Assembly: GCF_000260135.1 (NCBI RefSeq)
Contig: NZ_JH651384.1
Coordinates: 3,828,693 to 3,892,692, forward strand
Direction of reading: 5' to 3'
Length of the DNA: 64,000 nucleotides
Source of the DNA: Thiothrix nivea DSM 5205
Lineage (GTDB): Bacteria; Pseudomonadota; Gammaproteobacteria; Thiotrichales; Thiotrichaceae
A program made the position numbers and the translations under genes. The notes under the pieces are model-generated. The model had not been told where the DNA came from. It ran no database searches and saw nothing but the letters and a program-made list of their open reading frames with translations. How positions within the stretch are numbered: the stretch's first letter is position 1; every line of letters starts with the position of its first letter. Shown piece after piece: positions 34,408-42,966 of this stretch.

Positions 34408-35439
34408 TCAGTGCCCCGCTTTCAATTTTTCCCAGTAGTCATTGTAAAGCTTGAGCGCAGCGCCGACATCCAGTTGGAATTCACCTTTTTCCAGTATTTC
34501 GGCAGGCGGGAAAATAATCGGGTCATTGCGGATTGCCTCGCTGACCAGTACCCTGGCAGCGGTGTTGGGGGTGCTGTAACCGAGTTTTTCCACCATCTGT
34601 TTGGCGACTTTCGGCCTGAGCATGTAGTCGATGAACTTGTGGGCATTATCGACATTTTCCGCGCCAGCGGTGATGGCGAGATTGTCCACCCACAGGGAAG
34701 CGCCTTCTTTCGGGTAGATGTAGTGGATGTCCTTGTTTTCCTTTTGCGCCTGACTGGCTTCGCCGCTCCAGATCATGCCCAGGTTGACATCACCGGCCAG
34801 GAACGGTTCACGCGGTGCATCGGCATTGAATACCCGCACGTTGGGCATCAGCTTTTGCAGGTCTTGGTAGGCGACCTTGATTTCCTCCGGGTTGGTGCTG
34901 TTGGAGGAAAAGCCGTTCTTTTTCAGCGCCATGTCAAAGATGCCGCGCAGGTCGTCGGTCAGCAACAGCTTGCCTTTCCATTTCGGTTCCCACAAATCCG
35001 CCCAGCCGGTAATGCTGGCGGGATCGATTGCTGCTGCATTCACGGCAATTCCGGTACTGCCCCACATATAGGGGATGCTGTAACCATTGCCGGGGTCAAA
35101 GGGCTTGTCGAGCAGCTTGGGGTCAAGGTTGCCGAAATGGCTCAGCTTGGTTTTGTCGATCGGGTGCAGCAGCCCCTCCTCGCGCATTTTCGACACCATG
35201 TAGGCGGAAGGCACCACGATGTCATAGCCCTTGCCCTGTTGCAGCTTGAGCTTGGCGTACATGGTTTCGTTATTGTCGTAAGTGGAATAGTCGACTTCGA
35301 TGCCTGTTTCAGCAGTGAAATCTTCCAGCACGCCGTCGGGAATGTATTCCGTCCAGTTGTAAATCACGACTTTTTCTGCGGCCTGTAACAAAGGGCTGGC
35401 CACCAACAACAGGCTGGCAAGCAGGGAACGTATGGGCAT
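34408..35439 (-). CDS. potD: PotD/PotF-type polyamine-binding periplasmic protein
   Basis: About 343 residues from ATG 35439; signal peptide (about 20, ending LLQA). The family start VVIYNWTEYIPDGVLEDF, then YDIVVPSAYMVSKM, YMWGSTGIAVN and GMIWSGEASQAQKEN match spermidine/putrescine-binding proteins, with acidic and aromatic ligand residues in the expected places. No PotABC permease or ATPase is in the window, so it is an orphan that may pair with a distant transporter or act as a sensor. Promoter copy H lies directly upstream. A longer frame to 35472 is ignored. Confidence 0.88.
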   Translation of the reverse strand: MPIRSLLASLLLVASPLLQAAEKVVIYNWTEYIPDGVLEDFTAETGIEVDYSTYDNNETMYAKLKLQQGKGYDIVVPSAYMVSKMREEGLLHPIDKTKLSHFGNLDPKLLDKPFDPGNGYSIPYMWGSTGIAVNAAAIDPASITGWADLWEPKWKGKLLLTDDLRGIFDMALKKNGFSSNSTNPEEIKVAYQDLQKLMPNVRVFNADAPREPFLAGDVNLGMIWSGEASQAQKENKDIHYIYPKEGASLWVDNLAITAGAENVDNAHKFIDYMLRPKVAKQMVEKLGYSTPNTAARVLVSEAIRNDPIIFPPAEILEKGEFQLDVGAALKLYNDYWEKLKAGH

Positions 35440-35474
35440 GGTGATTCTCCTACACATGAAACTTGAAGGCATTC

Positions 35475-35510
35475 ATTGTGGAGAAAAAGGTGTCAACACA
35501 CTGTCAACAG
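35475..35510 (-). promoter_or_regulatory. Repeat promoter copy H (divergent to I)
   Basis: On the minus strand: CTGTTGACAGT (35500-35510), GTGTTGACACC (35489-35499) and CACAAT (35475-35480), 10 bp after TTGACA. It sits 36 bases before the potD-like ATG. Confidence 0.82.
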
Positions 35511-35557
35511 CCCGACTTGTTTGATTTATTTCCCAGGGTTTCAGCAAATAGTGAAAG

Positions 35558-35593
35558 CTGTTGACAGACCATTGACATTTCTTCCGCTACAGT
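35558..35593 (+). promoter_or_regulatory. Repeat promoter copy I, without a gene
   Basis: CTGTTGACAGA (35558-35568), CCATTGACATT (35569-35579) and TACAGT at 35588-35593, 10 bp after TTGACA. Only an insertion sequence follows. Without that element the promoter would read straight into the 3' end of the response regulator gene, on the antisense strand. Confidence 0.75.
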
Positions 35594-35628
35594 AGTCGCT
35601 GGTAATGACACTGGAACAAGACAGGTTA

Positions 35629-36944
35629 GGGGATTTCCCTGAAAGATTCCCCCGCAATGGCTACACTTGTCTTATCGACAAGCGGAGTCCCTATCCCCAT
35701 GCCCCCCGAACCCCAAACAGCTAACCCGATCCTGAGTGAATCCCAGATAGCCGACCTGAAACTGGCGGCCTCGAAAATGTCTGGCAGCACCCGCCGTGCG
35801 TTCCAGGCGGACATGAGCCGGAAATATTGTGCAGGCAACGCCCGCCAGACTGAAAGGTGTTTTGGCTGGGGTCGGGAGGGGGTGCAGTTGGGTTTGGAGG
35901 AACAGCGCAGCGGCATGGTTTGCGTGGGTGCGCAGGCGGCGTATTGTGGCCAGAAGCGCTGGGAGGAAACCCAGCCGGAAGCGGCAGCCGCCTTGCTGGC
36001 GCTGGCGGAAGCACATAGCCAGCAAGACCCGACATTCCGCAGCAGCATCGCCTACACCCGCCTGACGGCGGCGGAAGCCATCCGGCAGTTACAGGCCATG
36101 GGTTTCAGCGGTGGACAAGTGCCCGCCCCCAGCACCATGGCGCGGATACTCAACCGGAATGGCTACCGCCTGCGCAAGGTGGAGAAAGCCAAGCCGCAAA
36201 AAAAATTCCAGAAACCGACGCCATCTTCGCCAATATCCAGGCCAACGATGGGCAGTTTGCCGATGGGGCGGTCAAACGCCTGAGCATGGACTGCAAGGCG
36301 ACCGTCAACATCGGTGACTACTCACGGGGCGGGAAAACACGGGGTGACAATAAAGCCGCTGACCATGAGATGGGCTGCAAAGAGAAATACATCCCTTTTG
36401 GCGTACTGGATGAGGACAGTGGGCAGGTTTACCTGACCTTCGGCAGTTCCAGCAAAACCAGTGACTTCATCGTGGATTCCCTGTGCCGGGTATGGGAACA
36501 GATGCCTTCTGCTGACAAGGACGCCTGCCAGTGCATCCAGATCAAAGCGGACAATGGCCCGGAAAGCAGCGGGATCAGGACGCAATTCCTCAAGCGCATG
36601 GTGGAATTCGCCAACCATACCGGTAAGACAGTCCACCTGCTGTACTACCCGCCTTACCACAGCAAGTACAACCCGATTGAACGCTGCTGGGGGATTCTGG
36701 AACAACACTGGAACGGCACCCAGCTCAAGGATGCCGAAACCCTGCTGGAATGGGCAAAAACCATGACCTGGAAAGGCATCAACCCCATGGTCGAATTCAG
36801 CCACAAGGTTTATGAGAAGGGTGTGACCCTCAGCAAAAAAGCTATGGAGGCTGTTGAGGCGAGGCTGGAAAGAAATGCTGCTTTACCAAAATGGGACATT
36901 CTGATTCGCCCTGTTTTTGGGTAATGTCTTTGAGGTAAATCACC
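35629..36944 (+). mobile_element. ISAzo13-like insertion sequence, about 1316 bp
   Basis: Imperfect terminal repeats: GGGGATTTCCCTGAAAGA at 35629-35646 pairs with the complement of 36927-36944 with three mismatches. TTA flanks both sides (35626-35628 and 36945-36947), suggesting a 3-bp target duplication. The right-hand TTA is the stop codon of the response regulator on the minus strand, so the element entered exactly at that codon and left the protein intact. Ends were read by eye and could be off by one or two bases. Confidence 0.8.
35657..36924 (+). CDS. ISAzo13-type transposase in two frames
   Basis: The first frame (35657-36283) has an N-terminal helical/helix-turn-helix part with RRAFQADMSRKYC and LTAAEAIRQLQAMGF. 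The second (to 36924) has the DDE catalytic part: KADNGPESSG and YYPPYHSKYNPIERCWG. They join at a run of eight A (about 36200) by a -1 shift, KPQKK then IPETDAIFANIQ. A slippery A-run at this point is a usual way for an IS to make its transposase, so the element may be active rather than broken. Confidence 0.85.
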
Positions 36945-37658
36945 TTATTCCACTTGCAAACGATAACCTTGCCCGCGTACCGGGTTTATCGAGGCGTCAC
37001 AGCCCAGTTTACCCAGCTTGGTGCGCAGGCGGCTAACCAGGGTATCGACGCTGCGCTCGTTGCCAAAACGGGTGTCAGTACGTGAAACACATTGGAGTAG
37101 TGATTTGCGGGTACAAACCCCTGCCCCATTCTGGACAAGGGAAACGAGAATCCGCTGTTCCGCATCGGTCAGTGTGCAGCGCTCTGTTTTGTCCGTGCGT
37201 ACAAGCGCATACTCATCCACAAGCAGCAGGCTGTTGCCGATGGTTAATTGCTGCTGGTTGGTTTGCCCCCTGTGCGTATTGACCCGCATGGCGAGTGATT
37301 TGACCTTGAATACCAGCTCGGCAGCCACGACCGGTTTATCAATGAAGTCATCAGCGCCTTCACGTAACCCGTTCAACCGTTGCTCGGCACTGGCGCGTGA
37401 GGAGATCATGATGACCCCAACGTCAGAATGCTCACGCAGATACGTCAAGGCGTCCAGGCCGTTCACTTTGGGCAGTACCAGATCCAGAATGATCACGTCC
37501 ACTTTCTGCGTTTGGAGCAGCGCAAACAGTTCCTCGGCACTGCCGCATTCGAGGACAGTGACCTTATGCTCACGTAGGGCTGAACCAATCAAGATGCGTG
37601 TGACTTTATCATCATCGACCAACGCCACTTTTGTGTCGGAAAGCGTAATAGAATTCAC
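36945..37658 (-). CDS. Orphan OmpR/PhoB-type response regulator
   Basis: 237 residues: receiver domain with the acidic pocket at 15-17 (VALVDDDKV), phosphoacceptor Asp59 (IILDLVLP) and Lys108 (FIDKPVV), then a winged-helix DNA-binding domain (about 145-235; LTDAEQRILVSLVQNGAGVCTRKSLLQ, GNERSVDTLVSRLRTKLG, NPVRGQGYRLQVE). No kinase gene is adjacent. Proteins of this class bind tandem 11-bp repeats next to -10 boxes, so it is the natural candidate activator for the nine repeat promoters, fed by the Hpt kinase at 17542-20241. It has no repeat promoter of its own. An IS abuts its stop codon. Confidence 0.9.
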   Translation of the reverse strand: MNSITLSDTKVALVDDDKVTRILIGSALREHKVTVLECGSAEELFALLQTQKVDVIILDLVLPKVNGLDALTYLREHSDVGVIMISSRASAEQRLNGLREGADDFIDKPVVAAELVFKVKSLAMRVNTHRGQTNQQQLTIGNSLLLVDEYALVRTDKTERCTLTDAEQRILVSLVQNGAGVCTRKSLLQCVSRTDTRFGNERSVDTLVSRLRTKLGKLGCDASINPVRGQGYRLQVE

Positions 37659-37799
37659 CAGTGTTTCCCGCCAATACCCGTCTTTGCATTATCCATTGCG
37701 ATAATGCAAAGAACTCCCTGCAAGTGTTTGTAATGAAACAAAGAGCTTACTATTGACCGCATTTATACTCAAGTACAACGAGTGAACTCCGAGTGAATC

Positions 37800-37990
37800 C
37801 GAGGTGTCTGGCTTGGCAGACGGGCGATGAAATCGGTTTCCAGGTTGCTGGATATATGTAATCCCATGGTCTTGATCTGTTCCAGCATGAGGGTTGCATC
37901 CTGTTCAGTGATGTGGGTGTGCCGATAGTGTCATCTGGTGTTCGTCGGCCAGGGCAATAGCTTCGGCTTTGCCGTAATCCAGTGTGCCGT
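37800..37990 (-). pseudogene. Possible PIN-like (DUF3368) toxin remnant
   Basis: Minus-strand frames encode LLDGTLDYGKAEAIALADEH and, after a frame change, MLEQIKTMGLHISSNLETDFIARL. These resemble the GEAEAIALA motif and the C-terminal helix of DUF3368 PIN-like proteins. No intact frame covers them. Low confidence. Confidence 0.35.
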
Positions 37991-37999
37991 CAAGCAGGT

Positions 38000-38370
38000 T
38001 CAACAATTCACGGCGAACAGGTCTTTGTGTTCGTGCCCCGGCGAGGTGATTTCACACACCCAGTCGGGCAGGGTTTCCATGATGCCGGTGGGGCGGGCAG
38101 GAACCCGTTCCTTGCGCCAACCAGCCAAGTCATGGGTAGGGCAGTGGTGTTCGTGGTAGCGGACGCTGATTTCGGTCATGATCCACCAGCCGTCAATGCC
38201 ATCCTTGCGTTTGAATGGCAGGATTTCATCCGATAGCCCGGACTGCACCAAGGCATGTTCCGAACGCGCCATCGGGCGTTTGATGATTTCGCCATTGATT
38301 AGTTCGATGCGCTCATTATCGGCATTCAGCAAATCGGCAATAGTCTTCAGTTGCAGGGCTTCTATCCGCT
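38000..38370 (-). pseudogene. Uma2-family (DUF820) nuclease remnant
   Basis: The minus strand reads IEALQLKTIADLLNADNERIELINGEIIKRPM and continues through WWIMTEISVRYHEHHCPTHDLAGW and DWVCEITSPGHEHKDL. This is the N-terminal and central part of a Uma2 nuclease-like protein, including a pattern like E-x-x-S-P in the catalytic region. No normal start codon is present, and the C-terminal third is replaced by the PIN-like remnant, so it is decayed. With that remnant it accounts for most of the gene-poor stretch 37659-38498. Confidence 0.6.
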
Positions 38371-38498
38371 AGGCTCCAGCAGGTTGATTGCCTGATTATA
38401 ACGGAAAACAGGGTGCTTCTGGACAAACCCGCAGTCGTGGTATAAACCTACTCCCTTTAACATCCGCCCGACTGTTCATCGGGTCAACAGGAGCCAAT

Positions 38499-38888
38499 AT
38501 GTCCACGCGCCCCAGCAAGGAACTCGAAACCTTCCCCAACCCCAACCCGCAGCGTGATTACACCATCCGCATCGATGTGCCGGAATTTACCTGCATCTGC
38601 CCCAAAACCGGGCAGCCGGATTTCGCCCAGTTCAAGCTCGAATACGTACCTGACCAGAAATGCGTCGAGCTGAAAGCCCTCAAGCTCTATATGTGGAGCT
38701 ACCGCGAGGAGGGCGCATTCCACGAAGCCGTCACCAACAAAATCCTGGAAGATTTGGCGCAAGCCACTGAACCGCACTTTATGCGCTTGACAGGCGTGTG
38801 GAATGTGCGTGGCGGCATCTACACCACGGTCGTGGTCGAACACCGCAAAGAAAGCTGGGTTCCCGCCCCCAAGGTTGAGCTGCCGTAA
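38499..38888 (+). CDS. queF: NADPH-dependent 7-cyano-7-deazaguanine reductase, QueF type I
   Basis: About 129 residues, the short single-domain (YkvM-like) form. It reduces preQ0 to preQ1 for queuosine in tRNA. Catalytic Cys is in [13 protein letters not shown] and the QueF motif is [23 protein letters not shown] at 38499 is set by CAGGAG seven bases upstream; a frame extending back to 38388 lacks a ribosome site. No other queuosine genes are near, and I see no convincing preQ1 riboswitch in the leader. Confidence 0.94.
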   Translation: MSTRPSKELETFPNPNPQRDYTIRIDVPEFTCICPKTGQPDFAQFKLEYVPDQKCVELKALKLYMWSYREEGAFHEAVTNKILEDLAQATEPHFMRLTGVWNVRGGIYTTVVVEHRKESWVPAPKVELP

Positions 38889-38962
38889 TTGTTTGGAAAA
38901 AACAGGGCTGCGCGCTATTATGCGCAGCTTCTAAACAAGCAATAAACACGGGGGACATACTG

Positions 38963-39583
38963 ATGAAACATCTTCTCACTTTTCTTTTTGCAATGATGCT
39001 TGGCCTTGGCGCTGCCGGTTGTAATGCCGATGAAAAAGCGGCTGACAAGGCTGACGGGCAGTCAACATCTGGAGGTAACATGTCCACTATTCTGATCGAA
39101 ACCAACAAAGGCAATATCACGGCTGAACTGTACGTCGACAAAGCGCCCAAGACCGTAGCCAATATCCTGACCTATGTGGAAGAAGGCTTCTACAACGGCA
39201 CCATTTTCCACCGCGTTATTCCAGGCTTCATGATCCAGGGCGGAGGCATGAACGAAAATATGGCGGAAAAAGCCGACAAGCGCCCACCGGTTGAGAACGA
39301 AGCTGACAATGGCCTGAAAAACGACCGTGGCACACTGGCAATGGCGCGTACCAACGACCCGCATTCCGCCTCTTCGCAGTTTTTCATCAACGTGAACAAT
39401 AACGACTTCCTGAACTTCCGTTCCAAGACGCCGCAAGGCTGGGGCTATGCGGTATTCGGTAAGGTGACCGAAGGCATGGATGTGGTTGACGCCATCGTTA
39501 AAGTAAAAACCGGCAACCACGGCTTCCACCAGGACGTACCGGTTGAGCCTGTCATTATCAACAAGGTTTCCGTCGTCGAGTAA
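38963..39583 (+). CDS. Cyclophilin-type peptidyl-prolyl isomerase, lipoprotein
   Basis: 206 residues with a lipoprotein signal (lipobox LGAAGC, Cys20), a short polar linker, then a bacterial cyclophilin domain (about 40-204): [34 protein letters not shown] and [14 protein letters not shown]. Catalytic Arg and the FxxQ pocket are kept. An internal Met (about residue 40) matches the start of cytosolic PpiB, so a second shorter product is possible. Placement in the envelope is inferred from the lipobox. Confidence 0.9.
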   Translation: MKHLLTFLFAMMLGLGAAGCNADEKAADKADGQSTSGGNMSTILIETNKGNITAELYVDKAPKTVANILTYVEEGFYNGTIFHRVIPGFMIQGGGMNENMAEKADKRPPVENEADNGLKNDRGTLAMARTNDPHSASSQFFINVNNNDFLNFRSKTPQGWGYAVFGKVTEGMDVVDAIVKVKTGNHGFHQDVPVEPVIINKVSVVE

Positions 39584-39600
39584 GCCTTGCCCGATGGCTA

Positions 39601-39618
39601 CCCTTCCGGCTGGAAGGG
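39601..39618 (+). terminator. Hairpin after the cyclophilin gene
   Basis: CCCTTCC/GGAAGGG with a 4-base loop, 18 bases after the stop codon. No T tract follows, so it may act as an mRNA 3' end or need Rho. Confidence 0.5.
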
Positions 39619-39780
39619 TGGCCTTGTCTGCCCACCTGTCGCGAATACGACAAAACGTCCTGAACCCGCCATGCAAAGCAGCTCATTAAGGCAGTTCATA
39701 TCATTGATGTAAAAAGAAAATTCTTGAATGGCACGTTTCCTGCTGTGCCTCCGGTATTTGTCACAACCGGAGATTTCCCC

Positions 39781-40341
39781 ATGCTGCTGGATACCTACAA
39801 AGCCCAAGATCTGATCTGGCTCACCACCGTCAACGCCAAAACCTCAAGCGGCACTTACGCATTCCGTGGTGACCTGGTGGTCAAAGAAGGCGAGATGAAC
39901 GAGGCGGCAGGCAAGCGCAACCCGCCCATTGCCATGATCAAGGAAGCGGTTATCCTGGCCACCGATGACAAGCTGCTGATGGTGGTCGGTAACTTCGCCG
40001 ATGTGAACGAATTGCCGGAATACATCGCCCACTTTACTACCGACATGGCGGCAACCTGCAAGCCGGTATTCTACGTCGACAATATCAAGGAAGGCATGGT
40101 GGTGGGGGCTGAAGGCTTCACCTACACCCTGATCCCGATCACCTCTGGCATGGTGTGGAACGAGCTGCTCGACCTGTGCTACCTGGAAAAATCCGACCTC
40201 AAGGGTCAGTCCACCGAAGACAAGGTAGTCACTGCCTATGAAGCATTGAAAGATTTCAAACCAAAATTCACCACCGTTTCGCTGGATGAAGCGCTGGCCG
40301 CTCGCACCGACTCCAAACGCGAAGCCTGGGGCGCGGTGTAA
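39781..40341 (+). CDS. Hypothetical protein in a redox cluster
   Basis: 186 residues, soluble, alpha/beta composition (DLIWLTTVNAKTSSGTYAFRGDLVVKEGEM, KPVFYVDNIKEGMVVGAEG). I recognise no family. The gene overlaps the hemerythrin start by one base (TAATG), and glutaredoxin and the SagB-type gene follow with equally tight spacing, so a role in the same redox or metal process is likely. ATG at 39781 is chosen; the open frame upstream to 39724 lacks a start with a ribosome site. Confidence 0.7.
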   Translation: MLLDTYKAQDLIWLTTVNAKTSSGTYAFRGDLVVKEGEMNEAAGKRNPPIAMIKEAVILATDDKLLMVVGNFADVNELPEYIAHFTTDMAATCKPVFYVDNIKEGMVVGAEGFTYTLIPITSGMVWNELLDLCYLEKSDLKGQSTEDKVVTAYEALKDFKPKFTTVSLDEALAARTDSKREAWGAV

Positions 40342-40760
40342 TGGGTTTGTTGATTGACGATTTCGGTGCGAAATACCTGCTGGGCGTGACGGTGATGGAT
40401 ACTACCCACCGCGAATTCGCTGATCTCGTCAATCAGCTTGCTGTCGTCAAGGGAATAGGCTTCGACAGCCTGTTCCTGCAACTGTTGGAACACACCCGTG
40501 AGCATTTCGCGCGCGAAGAAATGTGGATGCAGGCCAGCGTTTTCCCCGCGATTGCCGAGCATCACGCCGACCACCAGCGCGTGTTGGGTGATATGACCCG
40601 CTTCGCCCGCCAAGTGGAACGCGGCCTGATCCCGATGGCGCGCGCCTACGTGCGGGAACTGCCGCGCTGGTTTGCCCTGCACGCCGTCACCATGGATAGC
40701 GCCCTGGCTGCGCACATCAAGGCCACTGGCTACACCATCCAGTCTGAGGATTCCCCATGA
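40341..40760 (+). CDS. Bacteriohemerythrin-like protein
   Basis: 139 residues forming a four-helix bundle. The di-iron ligand pattern is visible: His in MDTTHREF, HTREHFAREE, EHHADHQRV, and HAVTMDSALAAH (H...HxxxE...HxxxH...HxxxxD). Such proteins bind O2 or serve as O2/iron sensors or stores. Its stop overlaps the next ATG (ATGA), giving translational coupling with the glutaredoxin. Confidence 0.85.
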   Translation: MGLLIDDFGAKYLLGVTVMDTTHREFADLVNQLAVVKGIGFDSLFLQLLEHTREHFAREEMWMQASVFPAIAEHHADHQRVLGDMTRFARQVERGLIPMARAYVRELPRWFALHAVTMDSALAAHIKATGYTIQSEDSP

Positions 40761-41167
40761 GCAATAAAACCCTGCAACAAATCCAGCAACAGGTTGATGA
40801 AAACCCTGTCATCATCTACATGAAAGGCACGCCTGACGCACCAGAATGTGGCTTTTCCGGCAAAGCCGTCGGCTACCTGAAAAAGGCCGGGGCGGAATTC
40901 GCCTACGTCAATGTGCTGAAAGCGCCGTTCATTTACGAATATCTGCCACGCTTTTCACAATTCCCCACCTTCCCGCAGGTCTACATCGGTGGTGAGTTGG
41001 TTGGTGGCAGCGACATCGTGGAAGAGCTGTACAACAGCGGTGAACTGACCACCATGCTATCAGCGCTGGTGGACGCAGGGATTGTGCCAACCCTGAAGGT
41101 TCCGGCTACAACAGGGGAAGAAACCAAATCAGCCAACGATTTGGTGCAACTCACCTTACCCGGATAG
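40757..41167 (+). CDS. grxD: Monothiol glutaredoxin Grx4 type
   Basis: 136 residues with the monothiol site CGFS in PECGFSGKAVGYL and the glutathione-binding FPQVYIGGELVGGSDIV. GrxD proteins carry and deliver [2Fe-2S] clusters in the cytoplasm. The C-terminal 25 residues (LKVPATTGEETKSANDLVQ) extend beyond the common ~110-residue length. Co-transcribed with hemerythrin and the SagB-type gene, which starts 4 bases after its stop. Confidence 0.93.
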   Translation: MSNKTLQQIQQQVDENPVIIYMKGTPDAPECGFSGKAVGYLKKAGAEFAYVNVLKAPFIYEYLPRFSQFPTFPQVYIGGELVGGSDIVEELYNSGELTTMLSALVDAGIVPTLKVPATTGEETKSANDLVQLTLPG

Positions 41168-41170
41168 CGC

Positions 41171-42958
41171 ATGGATACACAAACGGCACGTCACTACCAC
41201 GAACGTACCAAACACCGGCTGGACGCCTACGCCAAAGGCCCGCAATATCTGGACTGGGATCAACAGCCAAACCCGTTCCGCCGGTTTGCAGGTACGGAGG
41301 TGGTGGAACTACCGTTGTGGGACGCTTCTTCGCTCCCTGCCCCCCTTACGGGGGAGGGGATGGGGATGGGGGGTATCGCAGCTTTGCTGCAACGCTCCCT
41401 CGGCCTCTCCGCTTGGAAACAGTTCGGCCCCGACCGCTGGGCGCTGCGCTGCAACCCCTCCAGCGGCAACCTGCACCCCACCGAAGGCTACATCGTCGCT
41501 ACCGGCATCGAAGGCTTGCAGGATGGCGTCTACCACTACGCCCCGCACGAACACGCGTTGGAACGGCGTGGCAAGATTGCGCCTGACCCCACTTCCGCCC
41601 CACAGTGCTTGCTTGGCCTCAGCAGCATCGCCTGGCGCGAAGCCTGGAAATACGGCGAACGCGCTTTCCGCTACGTGCAACTTGACGCAGGCCATGCCCT
41701 CGGTGCCATCCGTTACGCCGCCGCTGTCCTCGGCCTGCAAGTCGAACTGTTGCCGGTAACGGATGCAGACATTTCCACTTTACTGGGGCTCGACCGCGCA
41801 GCAGACTTCGATGGTGCGGAAACCGAGCACCCCGACATGCTGTTACGCCTCTACGCCCGCACGCCGGAACACCCCGCCTTCCTGCCCAAGATCCACGAAT
41901 GGTACGGCAAAGCCAATGCCCTCGGCGGCTATCCACACCCCGACTGGCCTATCATCGACGACGTAACAAAAGCCACCACCAATACCCGTAGGGGCGTATG
42001 GCATACGCCCTCTTCACAACCTGCACCCGAACCCCAACCCCGCCTTATCCCCCTGATCCAGCAACGCCGCAGCGCCCAAGCCTTCAGCGGCAAAAACAGC
42101 ACCCTGCCACAAGCTACTTTCCAGCAAATGCTCGCCGCCCTGTTGCCCGACGCTAACCGCACTCCCTGGGATGTGTGGAACCTGCCCACCCGCCTGCACC
42201 CGGTCTTCTTCGTCCACCGGGTAGAAGGCTTGCCGCCCGGCCTCTACGCCTTGCCCCGCCACCAGGAAGCCAAATCACAACTACAGGCCGCCATGAACCC
42301 TGATTTCCACTGGCAAAAACCGGTAGGCTGCCCGGATGACCTGCCGCTTTACTGGTTGCTCGAAGCCGATGCCCGCAAGGCCGCACGCACGCTTTCCTGC
42401 CATCAGGACATCGCTTCCACCAGCGCATTTTCATTGGGGATGCTGGCGGAATTCGATGCCGGTTTGGCGGAGGGTGCGTCTGTTTACCGCCACCTCTATT
42501 GGGAGGCTGGTCTACTGGGGCAAGTGCTGTATCTGGAGGCTGAAGCAGCAGGCGTGCGTGGCACCGGCATTGGCTGCTTCTTCGACGACAGCGTGCACGA
42601 GGTGCTGGGGCTGGCGGGGACGCAATTCCAGAGCCTCTACCATTTTACCGTTGGTAGCCCGATCGTCGACGCCCGTCTGGAAACCTTGCCCCCCTATGCG
42701 CATTTGTCCAGTGAACGCTTCCACCTTAACGGAAACTGCTCCACCATGACCGAAATTGAAGAATTGGCTGCCCTGAAAGCACGCATTGCCAGCGTATTTG
42801 CCCGGCGTGAACAACTCAAACAAGCCATGGGGGAAGGTTCCATGCCACCCCGGCAAGGTTTCCGCGCGCTGGAAAGTGTGGATGCGGAATTGTCCGCGCT
42901 GGATTCACATTTCAAGCAATTGTGGGATGCGCAACAGGTGAGGCCCAACAACATGTAG
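41171..42958 (+). CDS. SagB/ThcOx-type double nitroreductase-family dehydrogenase
   Basis: 595 residues with two nitroreductase-fold halves. First: [18 protein letters not shown] and [21 protein letters not shown]; second: [53 protein letters not shown]. This is the SagB/ThcOx dehydrogenase layout, in which FMN oxidises azoline rings in peptide products. No SagC/D cyclodehydratase or leader peptide is near, so the substrate here is unknown. A charged helical tail (about 535-590) is extra. Two GC-rich palindromic inserts translate in frame (41333-41361 and 41988-42010). Confidence 0.82.
   Translation: MDTQTARHYHERTKHRLDAYAKGPQYLDWDQQPNPFRRFAGTEVVELPLWDASSLPAPLTGEGMGMGGIAALLQRSLGLSAWKQFGPDRWALRCNPSSGNLHPTEGYIVATGIEGLQDGVYHYAPHEHALERRGKIAPDPTSAPQCLLGLSSIAWREAWKYGERAFRYVQLDAGHALGAIRYAAAVLGLQVELLPVTDADISTLLGLDRAADFDGAETEHPDMLLRLYARTPEHPAFLPKIHEWYGKANALGGYPHPDWPIIDDVTKATTNTRRGVWHTPSSQPAPEPQPRLIPLIQQRRSAQAFSGKNSTLPQATFQQMLAALLPDANRTPWDVWNLPTRLHPVFFVHRVEGLPPGLYALPRHQEAKSQLQAAMNPDFHWQKPVGCPDDLPLYWLLEADARKAARTLSCHQDIASTSAFSLGMLAEFDAGLAEGASVYRHLYWEAGLLGQVLYLEAEAAGVRGTGIGCFFDDSVHEVLGLAGTQFQSLYHFTVGSPIVDARLETLPPYAHLSSERFHLNGNCSTMTEIEELAALKARIASVFARREQLKQAMGEGSMPPRQGFRALESVDAELSALDSHFKQLWDAQQVRPNNM
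41333..41361. repeat. GC-rich palindrome translated inside the SagB-type gene
   Basis: Core CCCCCTTACGGGGG flanked by CTCCCTG and GAGGGGATGGGG. This resembles dispersed intergenic palindromes in many proteobacteria. Here it encodes [15 protein letters not shown] without breaking the frame. Confidence 0.6.
41988..42010. repeat. Palindrome GGGCGTATGGCATACGCCC in frame
   Basis: Perfect 19-bp inverted repeat at 41992-42010, preceded by GTAG. It encodes RRGVWHTP between the two nitroreductase halves. I recall this sequence as a dispersed repeat in some genomes; only one copy is in this window. Confidence 0.65.
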
Positions 42959-42966
42959 GTGGAGCT

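Noticed and set aside
20287-35593. CRISPR or integron-type repeats
   Set aside because: The TTGACA repeats are paired 11-mers in promoter positions, in both orientations, kilobases apart, and no cas or integrase gene is present.
38388-38498. preQ1 riboswitch upstream of queF
   Set aside because: No recognisable H-type pseudoknot with the A-rich tail could be read in this short leader.
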